The position numbers and the translations under genes were made by a program. This document shows positions 42,747 to 53,707 of a stretch of 64,000 nt of DNA, in pieces. The DNA comes from Mytilinidion resinicola (lineage: Eukaryota; Ascomycota; Dothideomycetes; Mytilinidiales; Mytilinidiaceae): positions 675,512 to 739,511 of the forward strand of contig NW_022985440.1 of assembly GCF_010093595.1 (NCBI RefSeq), given 5' to 3'. Below the pieces are notes generated by a model. The model was given only the letters and a program-made list of their open reading frames with translations, did no database searches and was not told where the DNA came from. Each line of letters opens with the position of its first letter. The first letter of the stretch is position 1.

Positions 42747-44738
42747 ATGGGAGGAGCTCCATCGCCAAAGGTGGAAGCACAAGTCCCGGACTACGAGAAG
42801 AGCGACACGTTAGAGCCATCCGTCCTTGGCGAGTCAAAGAGTGCCGTATCTTCGCTACACACCAACGACAACGATATCAGCAAGGAGACCGCTGTCCACG
42901 TTGAAAATGGATCTGAATTGGCCGAGGACGAGAAGCCCGCTCCACTGGATGAAACCGCAGGGCATGTCAAAGGCATCAAACTCGTAACGCTGATTATTGC
43001 GCTGTGTCTGGCTGTCTTTCTAGTTGCTTTGGATCAAACCATCATCGCAACTGCCATTCCGAAAATTACCGACCACTTCAAATCTATTTCGGATATTGGA
43101 TGGTATGGGAGTGCGTACTTTTTGACGAGCACGTCTCTGCAGCCAAGTTTTGGTCGGATATACAAAGTTTTTAATGTTTGTACCTACTCGATCAATTCGA
43201 CCTTTCATGCCCATCCATACTGACATGATCGAATTTCTTCAGATAAAAATCGTCTTCTTGATAGCCATTGGCGTCTTTGAACTTGGATCTCTTATCTGTG
43301 CTGTCGCGCCATCGAGCACTGCGCTCATTGTGGGAAGGGCCATTGCTGGTATGGGAGTTGGAGGTATCTTCTCGGGAGGTCTGGTGATTATCGCGCATTG
43401 TCGTAAGTAACATATCTGTCCATTGGACCTTTTCCGGGCGTAGTCTGACCGATTTGGGATAGTCCCTCTACATCAAAGGCCCATGGTCTTCGGTGCTTTC
43501 GGAGCCATGTGGGGATTGGCTTCAATAGCTGGTCCACTGTTGGGAGGCGTCTTTACTCAACATGTCTCCTGGAGATGGTGTTTCTACATTAAGTATGTCA
43601 ACCGAGCGCGCTCAACTCTGATCCATCACTAACTCAAAAAAGCCTCCCTATTGGGGCCTTCTCCGTAGTAGTCGTCCTCTTCGTGCTCCATCTCCCTCGG
43701 AATCCAGAAGACTCCAGCAAGAAGTACATTGACCGCATCAAGGAGCTCGACCTCATCGGCGCCTCGATCCTTATCCCGGCCATTATCATGCTCCTCCTTG
43801 CCGTCCAATGGGGCGGCAACACCTACCCCTGGAACAGCTCGCACATCATCGGTCTCTTCGTCGGCGCAGGCATCATGCTCATCATGTTCGTTGCATCGCA
43901 GATCTACCTCGGCGACAAAGCCACAATTCCACCACGTATCCTTAAGCAGCGCACCGTCGCCTCAGCCGCCGGCTTCGTCTTCTTCTTCGGAGGTGGCATC
44001 TTCGTGCTGATGTATTATCTGCCGCTCTATCTCCAAGCTGTCAAGGGCTCCTCGCCAACCAAATCCGGCATCCAGATCCTCCCGCTCATGCTCGCCGCCG
44101 TCTTGACCTCCATCCTTGCCGGAGTCTACTGCCAAGTGGTAGGCGCCTACGCCCCAGTCATCATGTTCAGCGCGGCACTGATGACCATCGGCGCTGGGCT
44201 CATCTCGACGTTCGAGGTTGATACCGTATTTGGCAAGTGGTTCAGCTACCAGATCATTACGGGTCTGGGTGCAGGTGTCGGCTTCAATGTTCCGCTCGTC
44301 GCGGTGCAGGTGAGTATCCCGTGAAGATATTCTTCACATCACGCACTAACCTGATTTTAGACTGTTTTGCCCATGGAGGATATACCAATCGGAACTGTGA
44401 CAGTTATGTTTTTCCAGTCTCTCGGTGGCGCCCTCTTTATCGCAGTCGGCCAATCAGTCTTCCAGAACGGATTCATCAAAGGGCTCGCGCAGCACGCATC
44501 CACTCTCCCGCCGAAGCTGATGGTGAATACCGGCGCGACGGCGATTCGAGGAGTGTTGAAGAACATTGGACAGGAGGATCAGCTGCATAACGTCCTGGTG
44601 GCGTATACCGCAGGGTTGAAGGATACCTACAGGGTGGTGGTAGCGGTTACCGCGATGTCGTTCTTGTGTACCTGCTTCATTGAATGGAGAAGCGTAAAGA
44701 AGGGTCCTGGAAGGGAGGTGGTTGTTCCGGGAGGTTAG
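42747..44738 (+). CDS. MFS drug/toxin exporter, DHA2 (14-TM) type
   Basis: Exons 42747-43175, 43243-43402, 43463-43592, 43643-44309 and 44361-44738 give 587 aa. An acidic ~70-residue cytosolic N-terminus precedes the membrane part. Family markers: [17 protein letters not shown] in TM1, [56 protein letters not shown] with WRWCFYINLP across the third intron, and [21 protein letters not shown] near the C-terminal half. The intron positions fall within conserved blocks, which supports the model. DHA2 members export drugs or fungal metabolites using the proton gradient at the plasma membrane. It is the first gene of a compact accessory block and its stop is 170 bp from the converging stop of the PLP enzyme. 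The substrate is not predictable. Confidence 0.88.
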
Positions 44739-44908
44739 GTGATGTATAAAAGGTGTGCTTAATGTGCGGAATCTACACTCTTCTCCTTATAGATTTTCAA
44801 GCATGATTAGATATGGGTAATTTTCCTCCCTAGACGCACAAAGTGGTTAGATGGGAACAATAGAGTTGACTGAGCCCCTCTAATTTTATATTGAAGTATA
44901 GAGCCCCC

Positions 44909-46174
44909 CTATTGAACTTTACCCCGAGTTGCAACCGGCCATATCTCCTCAATGACTCCTTTCCGGTACGCGTAGTAGAAGTCATGCAGGTTGACGGTTG
45001 GATCGATGTGACTGGGGACCATGTGCACGCGCGCTCCAATAAGTAGGTCAGTGCCGCCTTCTTCCCAGCTCAGCCACCCATGCTCGTCTCCCATGGGGGT
45101 GTAAGTGACGCCAGGCATGGCCAGCGGCTCAGCAAAACCGCTGTCCGTAGTCAAGGATTTAAGGCCAGCATCTATCGTCACTCGCCGTTGAGAGCCGGAT
45201 TTGCTGATGGCCGTTGATAGGATTGTGAGGCTGTGCGAGAAGAAAGTGCCCACGGCGTTCCGATAATCCGAGTCCATGAATATGAAAGAGCCGGGCTGCA
45301 CTTCGGTAATGCCGGGCGTGGTTGCGCAGAACTCAGCTGTGCCGGTCCCACCAGTGGTGACGACTTGGATGTTAAACCCCTTCTCCCGTAGCATGTTGGC
45401 TGTGCTGGTGAGGATCGCCATCGAGGCCCGGCACTCCTTTTCTCGCGCTTCACGGCCGTGTACGTGTTGCAGATGTCCTTCGTAGCCTTGCACACCGATG
45501 AGATTCAGGTGCTTGAGGGTTGAGATGTGCTGCGCGAGAGCTAAAGCCGACTCTGGTGCGATCCCAGTGCGTTCCAAGCCAACATCCAGATCAATGAGGG
45601 TCTGAAGTGGCTCGTCAATACTAGACGCCGCCCAAGCCTCATTTATAGCAGTAGCTCCCTCCTCACTATCAACCACAGTCCGAATCTTAGGATACTTTCG
45701 AAATAGCTGCACTAGCCGCGCGACCTTCGCCGGTCCAACAATCTCGCACGTGATCAGCAGGTCGTCGACGCCCTCTGCGGCTATGACCTCCGCCTCGCTA
45801 AGCTTAGCCACGCATCCACCTTCTGCGCCGGCTGCAATGAGCTTTTTGGCGAGGATAGGGCTCTTGGTGGTCTTGAGATGTGGTCGGATGTTGACGCCTA
45901 ATGGTTTTAGGAGACCCATGAGCTTGCGAATGTTTTCTTCCATTATGTCAAGGTCGACGACCATTGAGGGAGTGTCGAGACTTTCTAGCCTGTCGCCGAC
46001 TTTGGGATTGTACATGTTGATGGTAGTTGATGAGAGGGAGCGGAAGTGGGGGAAACGATGTCGATGAATGTTTGATGAGTAGTGGAGAATAGGAAATGAC
46101 CTTCTTTGGAAAGCACACTTCCTGTATTGACTCACGAGAGATTTTGATTTTAAAAGATACTGCATACGTTGCAT
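44909..46174 (-). CDS. D-threonine aldolase-like PLP enzyme (alanine-racemase fold type)
   Basis: A single exon. The frame is open to 46276; in-frame ATGs lie at 46249, 46174 and 46015. The one at 46174 gives 421 aa with an Arg/Ser-rich, Asp/Glu-free start (MQRMQYLLKSKSLVSQYRK) resembling a mitochondrial presequence; 46015 (MYNPKVGDRLESLDTPSM) would give the bare cytosolic enzyme. The N-terminal barrel has the PLP Lys in NIRPHLKTTKSP, then DLDVGLERTGI and GYEGHLQHV. The C-terminal domain shows GDEHGWLSWE and VPSHIDPTVNLHDFYY. The metal-binding pair is His-x-Asp (HID), as in D-threonine aldolases; D-serine dehydratases of the same family have His-x-Cys. Expected reaction: D-threonine to glycine + acetaldehyde, or a similar D-3-hydroxyamino acid cleavage. 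Confidence 0.82.
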   Translation of the reverse strand: MQRMQYLLKSKSLVSQYRKCAFQRRSFPILHYSSNIHRHRFPHFRSLSSTTINMYNPKVGDRLESLDTPSMVVDLDIMEENIRKLMGLLKPLGVNIRPHLKTTKSPILAKKLIAAGAEGGCVAKLSEAEVIAAEGVDDLLITCEIVGPAKVARLVQLFRKYPKIRTVVDSEEGATAINEAWAASSIDEPLQTLIDLDVGLERTGIAPESALALAQHISTLKHLNLIGVQGYEGHLQHVHGREAREKECRASMAILTSTANMLREKGFNIQVVTTGGTGTAEFCATTPGITEVQPGSFIFMDSDYRNAVGTFFSHSLTILSTAISKSGSQRRVTIDAGLKSLTTDSGFAEPLAMPGVTYTPMGDEHGWLSWEEGGTDLLIGARVHMVPSHIDPTVNLHDFYYAYRKGVIEEIWPVATRGKVQ

Positions 46175-47067
46175 GACTCGTCTTGGATTGCGGGGTGAGG
46201 TGTGGTAGCAGTGGTGGAGTGAAGTTGCACCCGAGGGGAAGATCGGCATCCCAAAATCGGCAAGCCGGGTCACCACCCCAAGATAATATAAGGCAGACGT
46301 TTTTTAGCCTTCATCTTTTATCATTCTATTAAGTTGAATACCAATGAGCTTACCATTGAGACGCCGTCAAGATGAAATCTACCATATTGATTCTTAGGGG
46401 GATGCCACCGCGTACTCTTCAGTGGTGTACGAATATTCCGAAACATTATTCCGAAAGCTTAGTTGCAAGGTCGCAGTTTGATGATGAATATGCTCTATCA
46501 CACATCGACTTGGGCTATGAGATATTTTAATTCCTGAGATGTTCTACGTATTGGCGTCACCGTTCTCAGATTACTGATGATTTGACTTCCCTGGCACCAC
46601 CTGCATGTTCTGACCGTACCCTACATCCACAAGATAAAAGAACCAACCAACGCATTCTGATTGCTGACATGATGCTCGTTTCTCGGTGTTACTTCTTAAA
46701 GCTTATGCAGATGTACTGTGTACGACTGTTGATACGATCCCTTCTCCTCGGACAAAGTAGTGATTTAGCTAAAGCGTAGCTAGTATACTGAGGCCAAGCT
46801 CTGTACTGAGACACCCAGTTCCCGGTCACTGACCAGAGGCTTGTATATCATTTTTCAACTGCTGACTGCTGACATGGTGGTCGTTGAGACAGACTTTCGG
46901 GTGAAGCGGCACACCTGGGCACCGTGTGGGGAAGATCTAAACTGCTTTGAGCACGCCTCGGCAGATATACCCTACCTCCTACAAGTATTAAAGAGACCAA
47001 CCCCGCCAATGATAAACAGAAAATTGAAAGCGACCCTCTGCAAGCTCGCAATTCTTACCGGTGCTAC
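46175..47067. promoter_or_regulatory. Divergent region between PLP enzyme and DHA1 transporter
   Basis: About 890 bp between divergent starts, or 818 bp if the PLP enzyme starts at 46249. Open frames at 46582-46779 and 46841-47185 have no domain. It should contain both promoters; no operator recognised. Confidence 0.45.
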
Positions 47068-48637
47068 ATGGACATCGATCGAAGCGATGAGGTCGAGAAG
47101 TACGACGACGTCGAAGCGGGAACCCCCAGTGACGATTACGAGAAGGGTGCTCAACCACAATCAGGAACTTCTCCTCCCTCCGTGACCATTTCCGAGGCTA
47201 TACTGTATGATGACCCATTCGCATTCCCAGTCTGGAAAAAATGGATGATCACCGTCCTGCTCGCCAATTTGACCCTCACGGCCACATTTAACAGCTCCGT
47301 TTTCTCATCCTCCATTTCCGTCACCGCGATAGAGTTTCATACTAATGAGACTATTACCCTCCTCGGTGTCTCACTTTATGTAATCGGCTTTGCCCTTGGA
47401 CCACTACTTTGGGGTCCATTATCCGAAGTCCTGGGCCGCAAACCACCCCTTTTCACCGGATATCTACTGTTCTCGATTATGCAGATACCTACCGCACTCG
47501 CAAACAATCTTCCCGCCATTCTTGTTTGTCGATGGCTCGCTGGATGCTTCTCTGCGGCACCAATAGTCATTGTCAGCGCCACGTATGCGGATTTCTGGGG
47601 CCCAACTGAAAGAGGAACCGCAACGGCTGTCTATGGCGCCTCAGCCTTTGCTGGACCGACATTGGGACCAATCATTGGGTCTTTTATAACCGAAAGCTCT
47701 CTTGGATGGAGGTGGACGGCTTGGATCACGCTGATCATGGCCGGGCTGTTCGGTATACCTGCATTCCTGCTTGTGCCCGAGACGTATGCGCCTGTGTTGA
47801 AGGAAAAAGCGGCTAGGAAACTCCATAAGAGCCATGTCGAGGCCGGCACCAGGGAGCTAGGTACTGAATTGAAAAAGAACCCGTTCGATGACTTCATACG
47901 GAAGTTCCTAAGCAAGCCTATGAAAATGCTAGTTACTGAGCCGATGGTAAGCTACTCGACACCAGTTGAACCCTTCATTGCATTCGTTATCCACTAACCT
48001 ATCATTTCAGCTTTTGGTAATGACAATTTATATTTCTATTGTCTACGCCACAATGTACCTTACCTTCTTCGCAATCCCGTATACGTTCGTAGCGATTCGC
48101 GGCTGGTCCCGCTCCATTTCGTCCCTCCCTTTCCTCTCGTTGCTCATCGGCATCTTGACAGGCTGCCTAGTCCTCAGCATCTACTCGAAGAAGTACTACC
48201 TCCCTCGATTTCTAGCGCGCAAGTCCGTTCTTCCAGAGGATCGTCTCCCGCCTATCATGCTCGGTAGCATATTCCTCCCCGCTGGGCTTTTCTGGCTAGC
48301 ATGGACCTCCGACAAAGATGTGTCATGGGTCCCTCAAGTTATATCACTTTTCTTCGTCGGAGCGGGGATCCAGCTCATATTCTCCAATGGGATCGTGTTT
48401 GTCATTGATATTTATCTGTCGTCTTCGGCGAGTGCTCTAGCGGCAAACACCTGTATCAGGAGTGCGGTGGCCGCTGGACTTCCGCTTGCGGCTCCGAGAA
48501 TGTATAAAACGCTGGGTGTCAAGTGGGCTACGACTCTTATTGGATTTCTTTGTCTGGCGTGTATGCCGGCGCCGTTTCTCTTTTACAGGTTTGGGGAGCG
48601 GTTGCGGCGGAGGTCGAGGTTTGCGCCTACGAAATGA
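47068..48637 (+). CDS. MFS transporter, DHA1 (12-TM) type, TPO1/FLU1-like
   Basis: Exons 47068-47946 and 48011-48637 (64-bp intron, phase 0) give 501 aa. An acidic N-terminus is followed by DDPFAFPVWKKWMITVLL at the entry to TM1. TM2-TM3 carry the family loop in GPLSEVLGRKPPLFTGY. Then CRWLAGCFSAAPIVIVSATYAD, WGPTERGTATAVYGASAFAGP and LGWRWTAWITLI are typical of fungal multidrug/polyamine-type antiporters, as is the central VPETYAPVLKEKAARKL loop. The second half carries six more hydrophobic helices and ends with a basic tail. The stop at 48637 converges on the Zn(II)2Cys6 gene end at 48727, only 89 bp away. Plasma-membrane export or uptake of small organic molecules is inferred. Confidence 0.88.
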
Positions 48638-48726
48638 GGTGATTGGATCCCAGAAATGACGAGAGGTACTTTACGTCAATCAATGATACAAGCCGAATCC
48701 ACTTCAAAGAGAAAACTGGAAAGCCT

Positions 48727-49953
48727 TCATTCTTTCCAACTCTCGACCTTTTTAAGACCAAATGTTATCTCCAGCATCCTCTTCCCAAACTCGTCAACAT
48801 CTGAGGGACTCGCGTCACTGAAAAGCCTCTCAGCATCGAACCTTTGCATGAACATGACATCCCCCTGCGAGCACAGTTTTTGCCACGCAGAAGCCGTCTC
48901 GGCCTGCCAAACCCCCTGACTATTCGTGAACATAATGCCTCCTGGACAAAGCGTCCAGCCCTGCTGCAGCGCATGGAACACGGCATACGTTCCCGTAGCC
49001 GTCAACCATGTACGCCGTACACTCTCTGACAGGATCCACGAATGCCACAGATTCTCCGTGACGGTGTTTGGACCGAACGGTGCAGGAATAGTACTTGGTA
49101 TCAAGTCGAGGGGGCTGAACGCGAAGGATAGCTGCGAGAGACTATGACTAGCGCAGTCGACCATTTGCGTGACCCAGCGGTTTAGGAGATTGCAGCGGGG
49201 TTCCGCGAGGTGACGAGACCGAATATCGCCGTCGAAAAGACTAATTGTCTGGTACACAAATAAAGCATGGACGCGAGCGAGGTGGTCCAGTATCTCGAGG
49301 TGCCCCGAGGAAGTGCTGCTTTCTTGCTCGAGATCATCAAACGCAACTCCGTTCATTAGGAGCAGCTCATTAGTCCGATCTTCCACAATCCGTAAGATTG
49401 TCTCGGTATTTGCTTCGGTCCGGTTAATGTAGGCTGATAGCGTGGTATAGGCAATTTGAACGCAGCTTGGGAATCGAGTAAGGTACAGATGAGCGTGGAT
49501 GAATGGGTTGCTGCCCGTTGAAACCCACTGCTCGAGCCAGGCCTGGGTCGATCTGATATGGCGCTTTAGCACATTATTGCAAGGTGCAGTAGTGAGCTGG
49601 ACTGGGAAACGGTCGATTCTCCATGTCTCGGGCGAGAGAAACCAGGGCACGGAGGACCAGGCACCATCGCGACGGGGAGAGTAAACTGTGAGGTCGACCG
49701 GCTCCGGCAACGTTGCGTTGATACCACCGCTCAGAAGCTCACCAGTGGGCACTGGCAGGCTCGTACATTCCCCAACAATGATATCGGCAAGGGGAGATGT
49801 TGGCGGTTCCAATAAAACGAAGTGGCTCGGTTTTGGAGGCGGGTACGTGCAGTTGAAGCCTCTGTCCCTACACCGCTGGCATGCGGGCGTCTGCCTGTCA
49901 CACTTCCTTTTCGCTTTGGCGCAGCCGCTGCACGCCTTCAAGTCCGCAGCCAT
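48727..49953 (-). CDS. Zn(II)2Cys6 transcription factor
   Basis: A single exon of 408 aa. The binuclear zinc cluster is at residues 8-35 with the spacing C-x2-C-x6-C-x6-C-x2-C-x6-C (CSGC, KRKC, PACQRC, GFNC) and basic residues in the first loop. No coiled coil directly follows. The rest is helical with hydrophobic patches (HARVHALFVYQTISLFDG, VTENLWHSWILSESVRRTW), as seen in the middle and C-terminal part of many short fungal regulators. It lacks a clear full-length fungal_trans domain. The gene sits between the DHA1 transporter (convergent) and the SDR (divergent), so it is the likely local regulator of this block; this is inferred from position only. No truncation seen. Confidence 0.88.
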   Translation of the reverse strand: MAADLKACSGCAKAKRKCDRQTPACQRCRDRGFNCTYPPPKPSHFVLLEPPTSPLADIIVGECTSLPVPTGELLSGGINATLPEPVDLTVYSPRRDGAWSSVPWFLSPETWRIDRFPVQLTTAPCNNVLKRHIRSTQAWLEQWVSTGSNPFIHAHLYLTRFPSCVQIAYTTLSAYINRTEANTETILRIVEDRTNELLLMNGVAFDDLEQESSTSSGHLEILDHLARVHALFVYQTISLFDGDIRSRHLAEPRCNLLNRWVTQMVDCASHSLSQLSFAFSPLDLIPSTIPAPFGPNTVTENLWHSWILSESVRRTWLTATGTYAVFHALQQGWTLCPGGIMFTNSQGVWQAETASAWQKLCSQGDVMFMQRFDAERLFSDASPSDVDEFGKRMLEITFGLKKVESWKE

Positions 49954-50455
49954 CTAATCTGGGTCTCTGTCCATGTTCGCAGTGAATGCCCTGATGCACG
50001 GGAGTTTGCGTGCACTCTTGCACATTTGTCAGCGAAATGTCCGCGCAGTCGTCGCTGTCCGCGGCCCCTCGCTCCCGCAATGGCGGGAGCTATCCTGATT
50101 GGGATAGCGTCCGCTGGCCTGTCTCCATATTCAGGCCCCTGAGACCGCAACATGGACAAAACACCATCAAACGTACGGCGGGATGCCAAGGCATCACGCA
50201 TCCGCTCCTGCTCTAGCACTTAGGCGCCCGCTGGATTTGTGAGCATGCGATCATATCGGATGGTTGAGCTGACAATGGCTATTTTTGAATCATGGACCAT
50301 TCATCGAGGGTGTTTAACGTATAAAAGACTCGCAGATAGTCCTTTGGTCTTCTTCTTCCATATCAGCCGATACTCTCAAGCTCTACGTTCATTCTTCCCT
50401 TGAATCCCACCCGATCTACGCACTCTGAACCTTTTTTGCCCACAGCCATATCAAA
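49954..50455. promoter_or_regulatory. Divergent promoter between Zn(II)2Cys6 factor and SDR
   Basis: 502 bp between divergent starts. It contains a TATA box for the SDR (50320-50327). No clear CGG-N-CCG palindrome was picked out by eye. Confidence 0.5.
50320..50327 (+). promoter_or_regulatory. TATA box of the SDR gene
   Basis: TATAAAAG, 129 bp upstream of the SDR ATG; a pyrimidine-rich stretch follows, suitable for transcription start sites. Confidence 0.5.
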
Positions 50456-51505
50456 ATGGCCCTAGAAGTACCCATCACCGACTTCACGCCCACAATCCAT
50501 AAAACACCCTATCCTGCCATCTCACCAACCCGCAAGGAGCTGAACCAAGCTGGCAAGAATGTCCTCATCACCGGCGGCGGTACAGGAATCGGCAAAGCCA
50601 CTGCTCGAAACTTCGTACTTGCGTCCGCAGCCACCGTCATCATCGTTGGCCGCCGGCCCGATGTACTGAAAGCAGCTGGCGCTGAACTCGAGCGAGAGGC
50701 GACGGCTGTCAAGTCTCCCACGAAGATCATCGTACGCAGCTGCGACATGACTAAGAGCTCAGAGGTCAACGCTCTTTGGGATGATCTCAAGGCCCAGGGC
50801 ACAACGGTCAATGTTCTTGTCCTGAATGCAGCCAAGTTTAGTGAGACGAAGCCGCTTTTTGAACTTGGTATAGAGGAGGTTTGGTCGCAGATGGAGGCCA
50901 ACGTCAAGGGCCCGCTGCAATTCGCTGAGCGATTCTACAAGCAGGACGACAAGAGCGAGAAAGTGAGTATCTTCGATCTCGTTACCACGATTCGTGACAA
51001 TTAGCTGACCAGCGCCGACTCTAGTCCCTCCTCAACGTAACGACCGCGGCTATCCACATGCTTCAGAATCCCATCGTTATTGCTCGTCCGGCTTATAGCC
51101 TTACCAAGCTTAGCGGAACCCTCGCTATTCAGCTCCTTGCCAATAGCATACCACAGGATAAGACTCAGATCATCAGTTACCACCCGGGGATGGTATATGG
51201 CGATGGATGGATTTCCTCGGGTATCACCGAGGACATGCTCCCCTTTGATGACGGTAAGTGCTGCATGATAAACCTGTCTTCTAAGGAGGGATGCATAGAC
51301 TGACTCCCTTGATAATCTAGTTGATCTTCCGGGTGCTTTTGCGGTTTGGGCCGCCTCGCCGGAGGCAGCTTTCCTTCATGGGCGTTACGTCATGACGTCC
51401 TGGGATGTCAATGAGCTAGCTCAGAACGACCGTGTAGCTCTCGAGGAGAATCCGGATCTCCTCCGGATCGGGGTTATCGGGTTGAGAGACGTAAAGCGAG
51501 CATAG
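50456..51505 (+). CDS. Short-chain dehydrogenase/reductase
   Basis: Exons 50456-50962, 51025-51253 and 51321-51505 give 306 aa. Classical SDR features: the cofactor motif VLITGGGTGIGKATA (about 35-49), VIIVGRRPDVL after strand 2, whose Arg favours NADP(H), CDMTKSSEV, VLVLNAAK in place of NNAG, and the active-site YSLTK following ITARPAY-like text (IVIARPAYSLTK). The region after it, IISYHPGMVYGDGWISSG, is the usual substrate loop. The protein is somewhat longer than the 250-residue core because of an N-terminal extension (about 30 aa). It is cytosolic by default. Divergent from the Zn(II)2Cys6 factor. The substrate is unknown; similar proteins are often near secondary-metabolite or catabolic genes. 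Confidence 0.85.
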
Positions 51506-51766
51506 GAGTCTGGGAAAGGTAATCCATAGTTGAGTGTGAGGGCGTTTGAAACTTACAACCCTACCTCACGGTAACTTAGCTTAAAGATCGACTGCATCAT
51601 ACAAGTCTTCTGTCCGTCTTGGGTTGATCCCTCCTTTAATGAAATGTTTACACAGAACCTCGCATATACTAGATACAGAGCTGGCTCAACCATACTCAAG
51701 CTTTAACTCACATTCCCTCTCTTGCACGCTTTTTGATCTCCAGGCAATCCGCCGATCTTCTGAATT

Positions 51767-52693
51767 CTAAGCATGCCTATTCTTCAGCCAACGGATAAGC
51801 TTCGCCATCGCAAAATCATCCAGCGTTTCATTGCAGGAGGGGCTTGCGACGTGCATGAACAGCCCACTGATATAGCGGAAACCTGTGTGACATCCAGGAC
51901 ACTCGAAAGGATAGGACAATTGATACTCCTGATCGAGGTCAACCCGGTGAAGAAGGTCGTCGCGCAGATCTTCGCGAACAAAGTGTTTCCACTGAAAGCA
52001 CATCGCAGCCGATTGATTCAAATCGATTTCATCGATTCCTGAGGTGCACGATCCGCTTTCGAGGTGGATCATCATCGCTGGTGAGAGAAATCATTAGAAA
52101 CAGCGTCCTAAGGGTGACAGTAGGAATTTACCTGGTATAGTTGCGAACTTCCGCTCGCAGCCCTAAGGAACGAGTCAGCAAGATATATATAACCAAGACT
52201 GTATACCTACCCAGCACTCCAGAGTGAGCGGCAGATGAACAAGCTTATGCTATTGCGCGTCAGCTTTCCCGTTGTACCCACAATGATTCAAGCTTGCTGG
52301 GTCCTACTAACATGCTCGAGGTTACTATAGCTGTTATGATGTCTATCGCATGTACCACAGACGTATTCGTCTGCTAAATGCTGATCGAAGTAGTGTGGCA
52401 TTATGCCCTTTTGGCAACCTTCACACACAATGCGACATTCTTCTTGCCTCCAGTGATCTAGAAGATCCTCTCGGCCATCTGCATCGTAGTTGCAACTACC
52501 GACATCGCAAGGGTGGTGTCTCGGAGAATTCTGCACATGTTGCCGCGCGGCATTTTCACTTCTGAATTCTCTGTTACACCGATTGCAGCTATATCTAACG
52601 AACTTAATTAGGTTACATCGTTGAGCTTGAGGTCATACTGAGCACTTACTCGTCATAGTAGGAGCATTCGATGGGGTCTCCATAACAGCCCAT
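51767..52693 (-). CDS. C2H2 zinc-finger protein, paralogue A
   Basis: Exons 52693-52650, 52594-52312, 52249-52211, 52162-52132 and 52077-51767 give 235 aa. The reading frame is restored at every junction. Fingers in order: YSCNRCNREF with a paired H-N(7)-H, CDVGSC/HWRQEEC, CEGCQKGI, CGTCDRHH, then across two introns CWGCERKFATIP and HLESGSC, and finally CPGCHTGFRYISGLFMHVASPSC. The last 35 residues (LDDFAMAKLIRWLKNRH) are shared with paralogue B. It lacks the ~60-residue segment that paralogue C has between the CHCHSHH finger and HILTHLP. Nuclear and nucleic-acid binding are expected of such fingers; no target is known. Two introns within 40 codons (CW|GC and TIP|A) are absent from B and C. 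Confidence 0.72.
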
Positions 52694-53707
52694 GGTGAAG
52701 ATCGAACCGTGGCGGCGAACGAGTTCGCGTCGCGCGTTCAGGGGCGATACCAAAGTCAACAAGAGATCCCCTGATTTGGGGGTGATCGTTCACACTTTCT
52801 CGGCGCGGAGGTGTTCCTGCCCCAGGTCCGATGGAAGAAAGAGCACATACAACCGATCTAGACTCCGCACAGGATGATAGGAATGGTGTTGTAGAGGAAT
52901 TGAGGAATGCCTTTCCCCGCACAAAAGTAGCCTTTTTCTGTCACCCTCGGCAGGGTTCTTGGCGAATTAAACCACTGGTCCGCCACTAAAAGCGGGTATT
53001 TATCTTTGGATGAAGATGCTCTGGACTTTTCTTTCAACCACGCAATTTTTCCCTTCATACGTCAATTGACCTAGGAACCACGCATCCTTTTACAGGGACT
53101 AGATCACAGAGTATATAGCCTGGAAGCGCTTGCTCCGTTCTTTCACCACGATTTGTCTTAAAGCTTGCTTTTTGGAGCTTATTTCAACTCTTTGTCTTGA
53201 GGTCTTGAACCACAGCAGTGTTTTCAGAAAAGTAAGACATGAGTTCATAATTCTGATTTATACGTACCTACCCTACAAAAGTAGGTATATTTAGATGGGC
53301 AAATATGATCTAGTCCGGATATGGCTAGTCCGAAGATCACTCCTTCTGTTCCCTTATAGAGTATCGCTGTGTAGTTGGGCACTCCAAATTACGCCCTTCT
53401 GTAAATGAGTACTGATGTTCGCTCTGCAACTATTGCCGCGGAGTTTCAAGATTCATAAACCATTTCTTGACGTTTAGCCAGATTGAAATTTCTTTGAGAG
53501 GGCGAGAGGGCGAGGAATCTCACCACCAAATCACGTCTTTCAATTGGTAAGGCGTACTGCCCAAAATGCCAGTCTAGGCAATTCACCATCTCCCCATCTC
53601 ATCCGCTGATCAGTTAGATTTATAAGCGTTATGTTTGAGGAAATGCTTTCATATATAAAGGGCTTAATCATAGAACACAACGAGGCTCATCCATTCTAGA
53701 TTTCAAG
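52694..53707. other. Intergenic/promoter region between paralogue A and Gal80-like gene
   Basis: 1 kb between divergent starts. Open frames near 52653-53058 lack domains. A TATA box lies at 53652-53660. Nothing else recognised. Confidence 0.5.
53652..53660 (+). promoter_or_regulatory. TATA box of the Gal80-like gene
   Basis: TATATAAAG, 47 bp upstream of the ATG at 53708, implying a short 5' UTR. The best TATA element in the window. Confidence 0.6.

Noticed and set aside
42747..51505. Classical secondary-metabolite biosynthetic cluster
   Set aside because: Transporters, a regulator and an SDR are present, but there is no PKS, NRPS, terpene cyclase, DMATS or RiPP precursor in the window.
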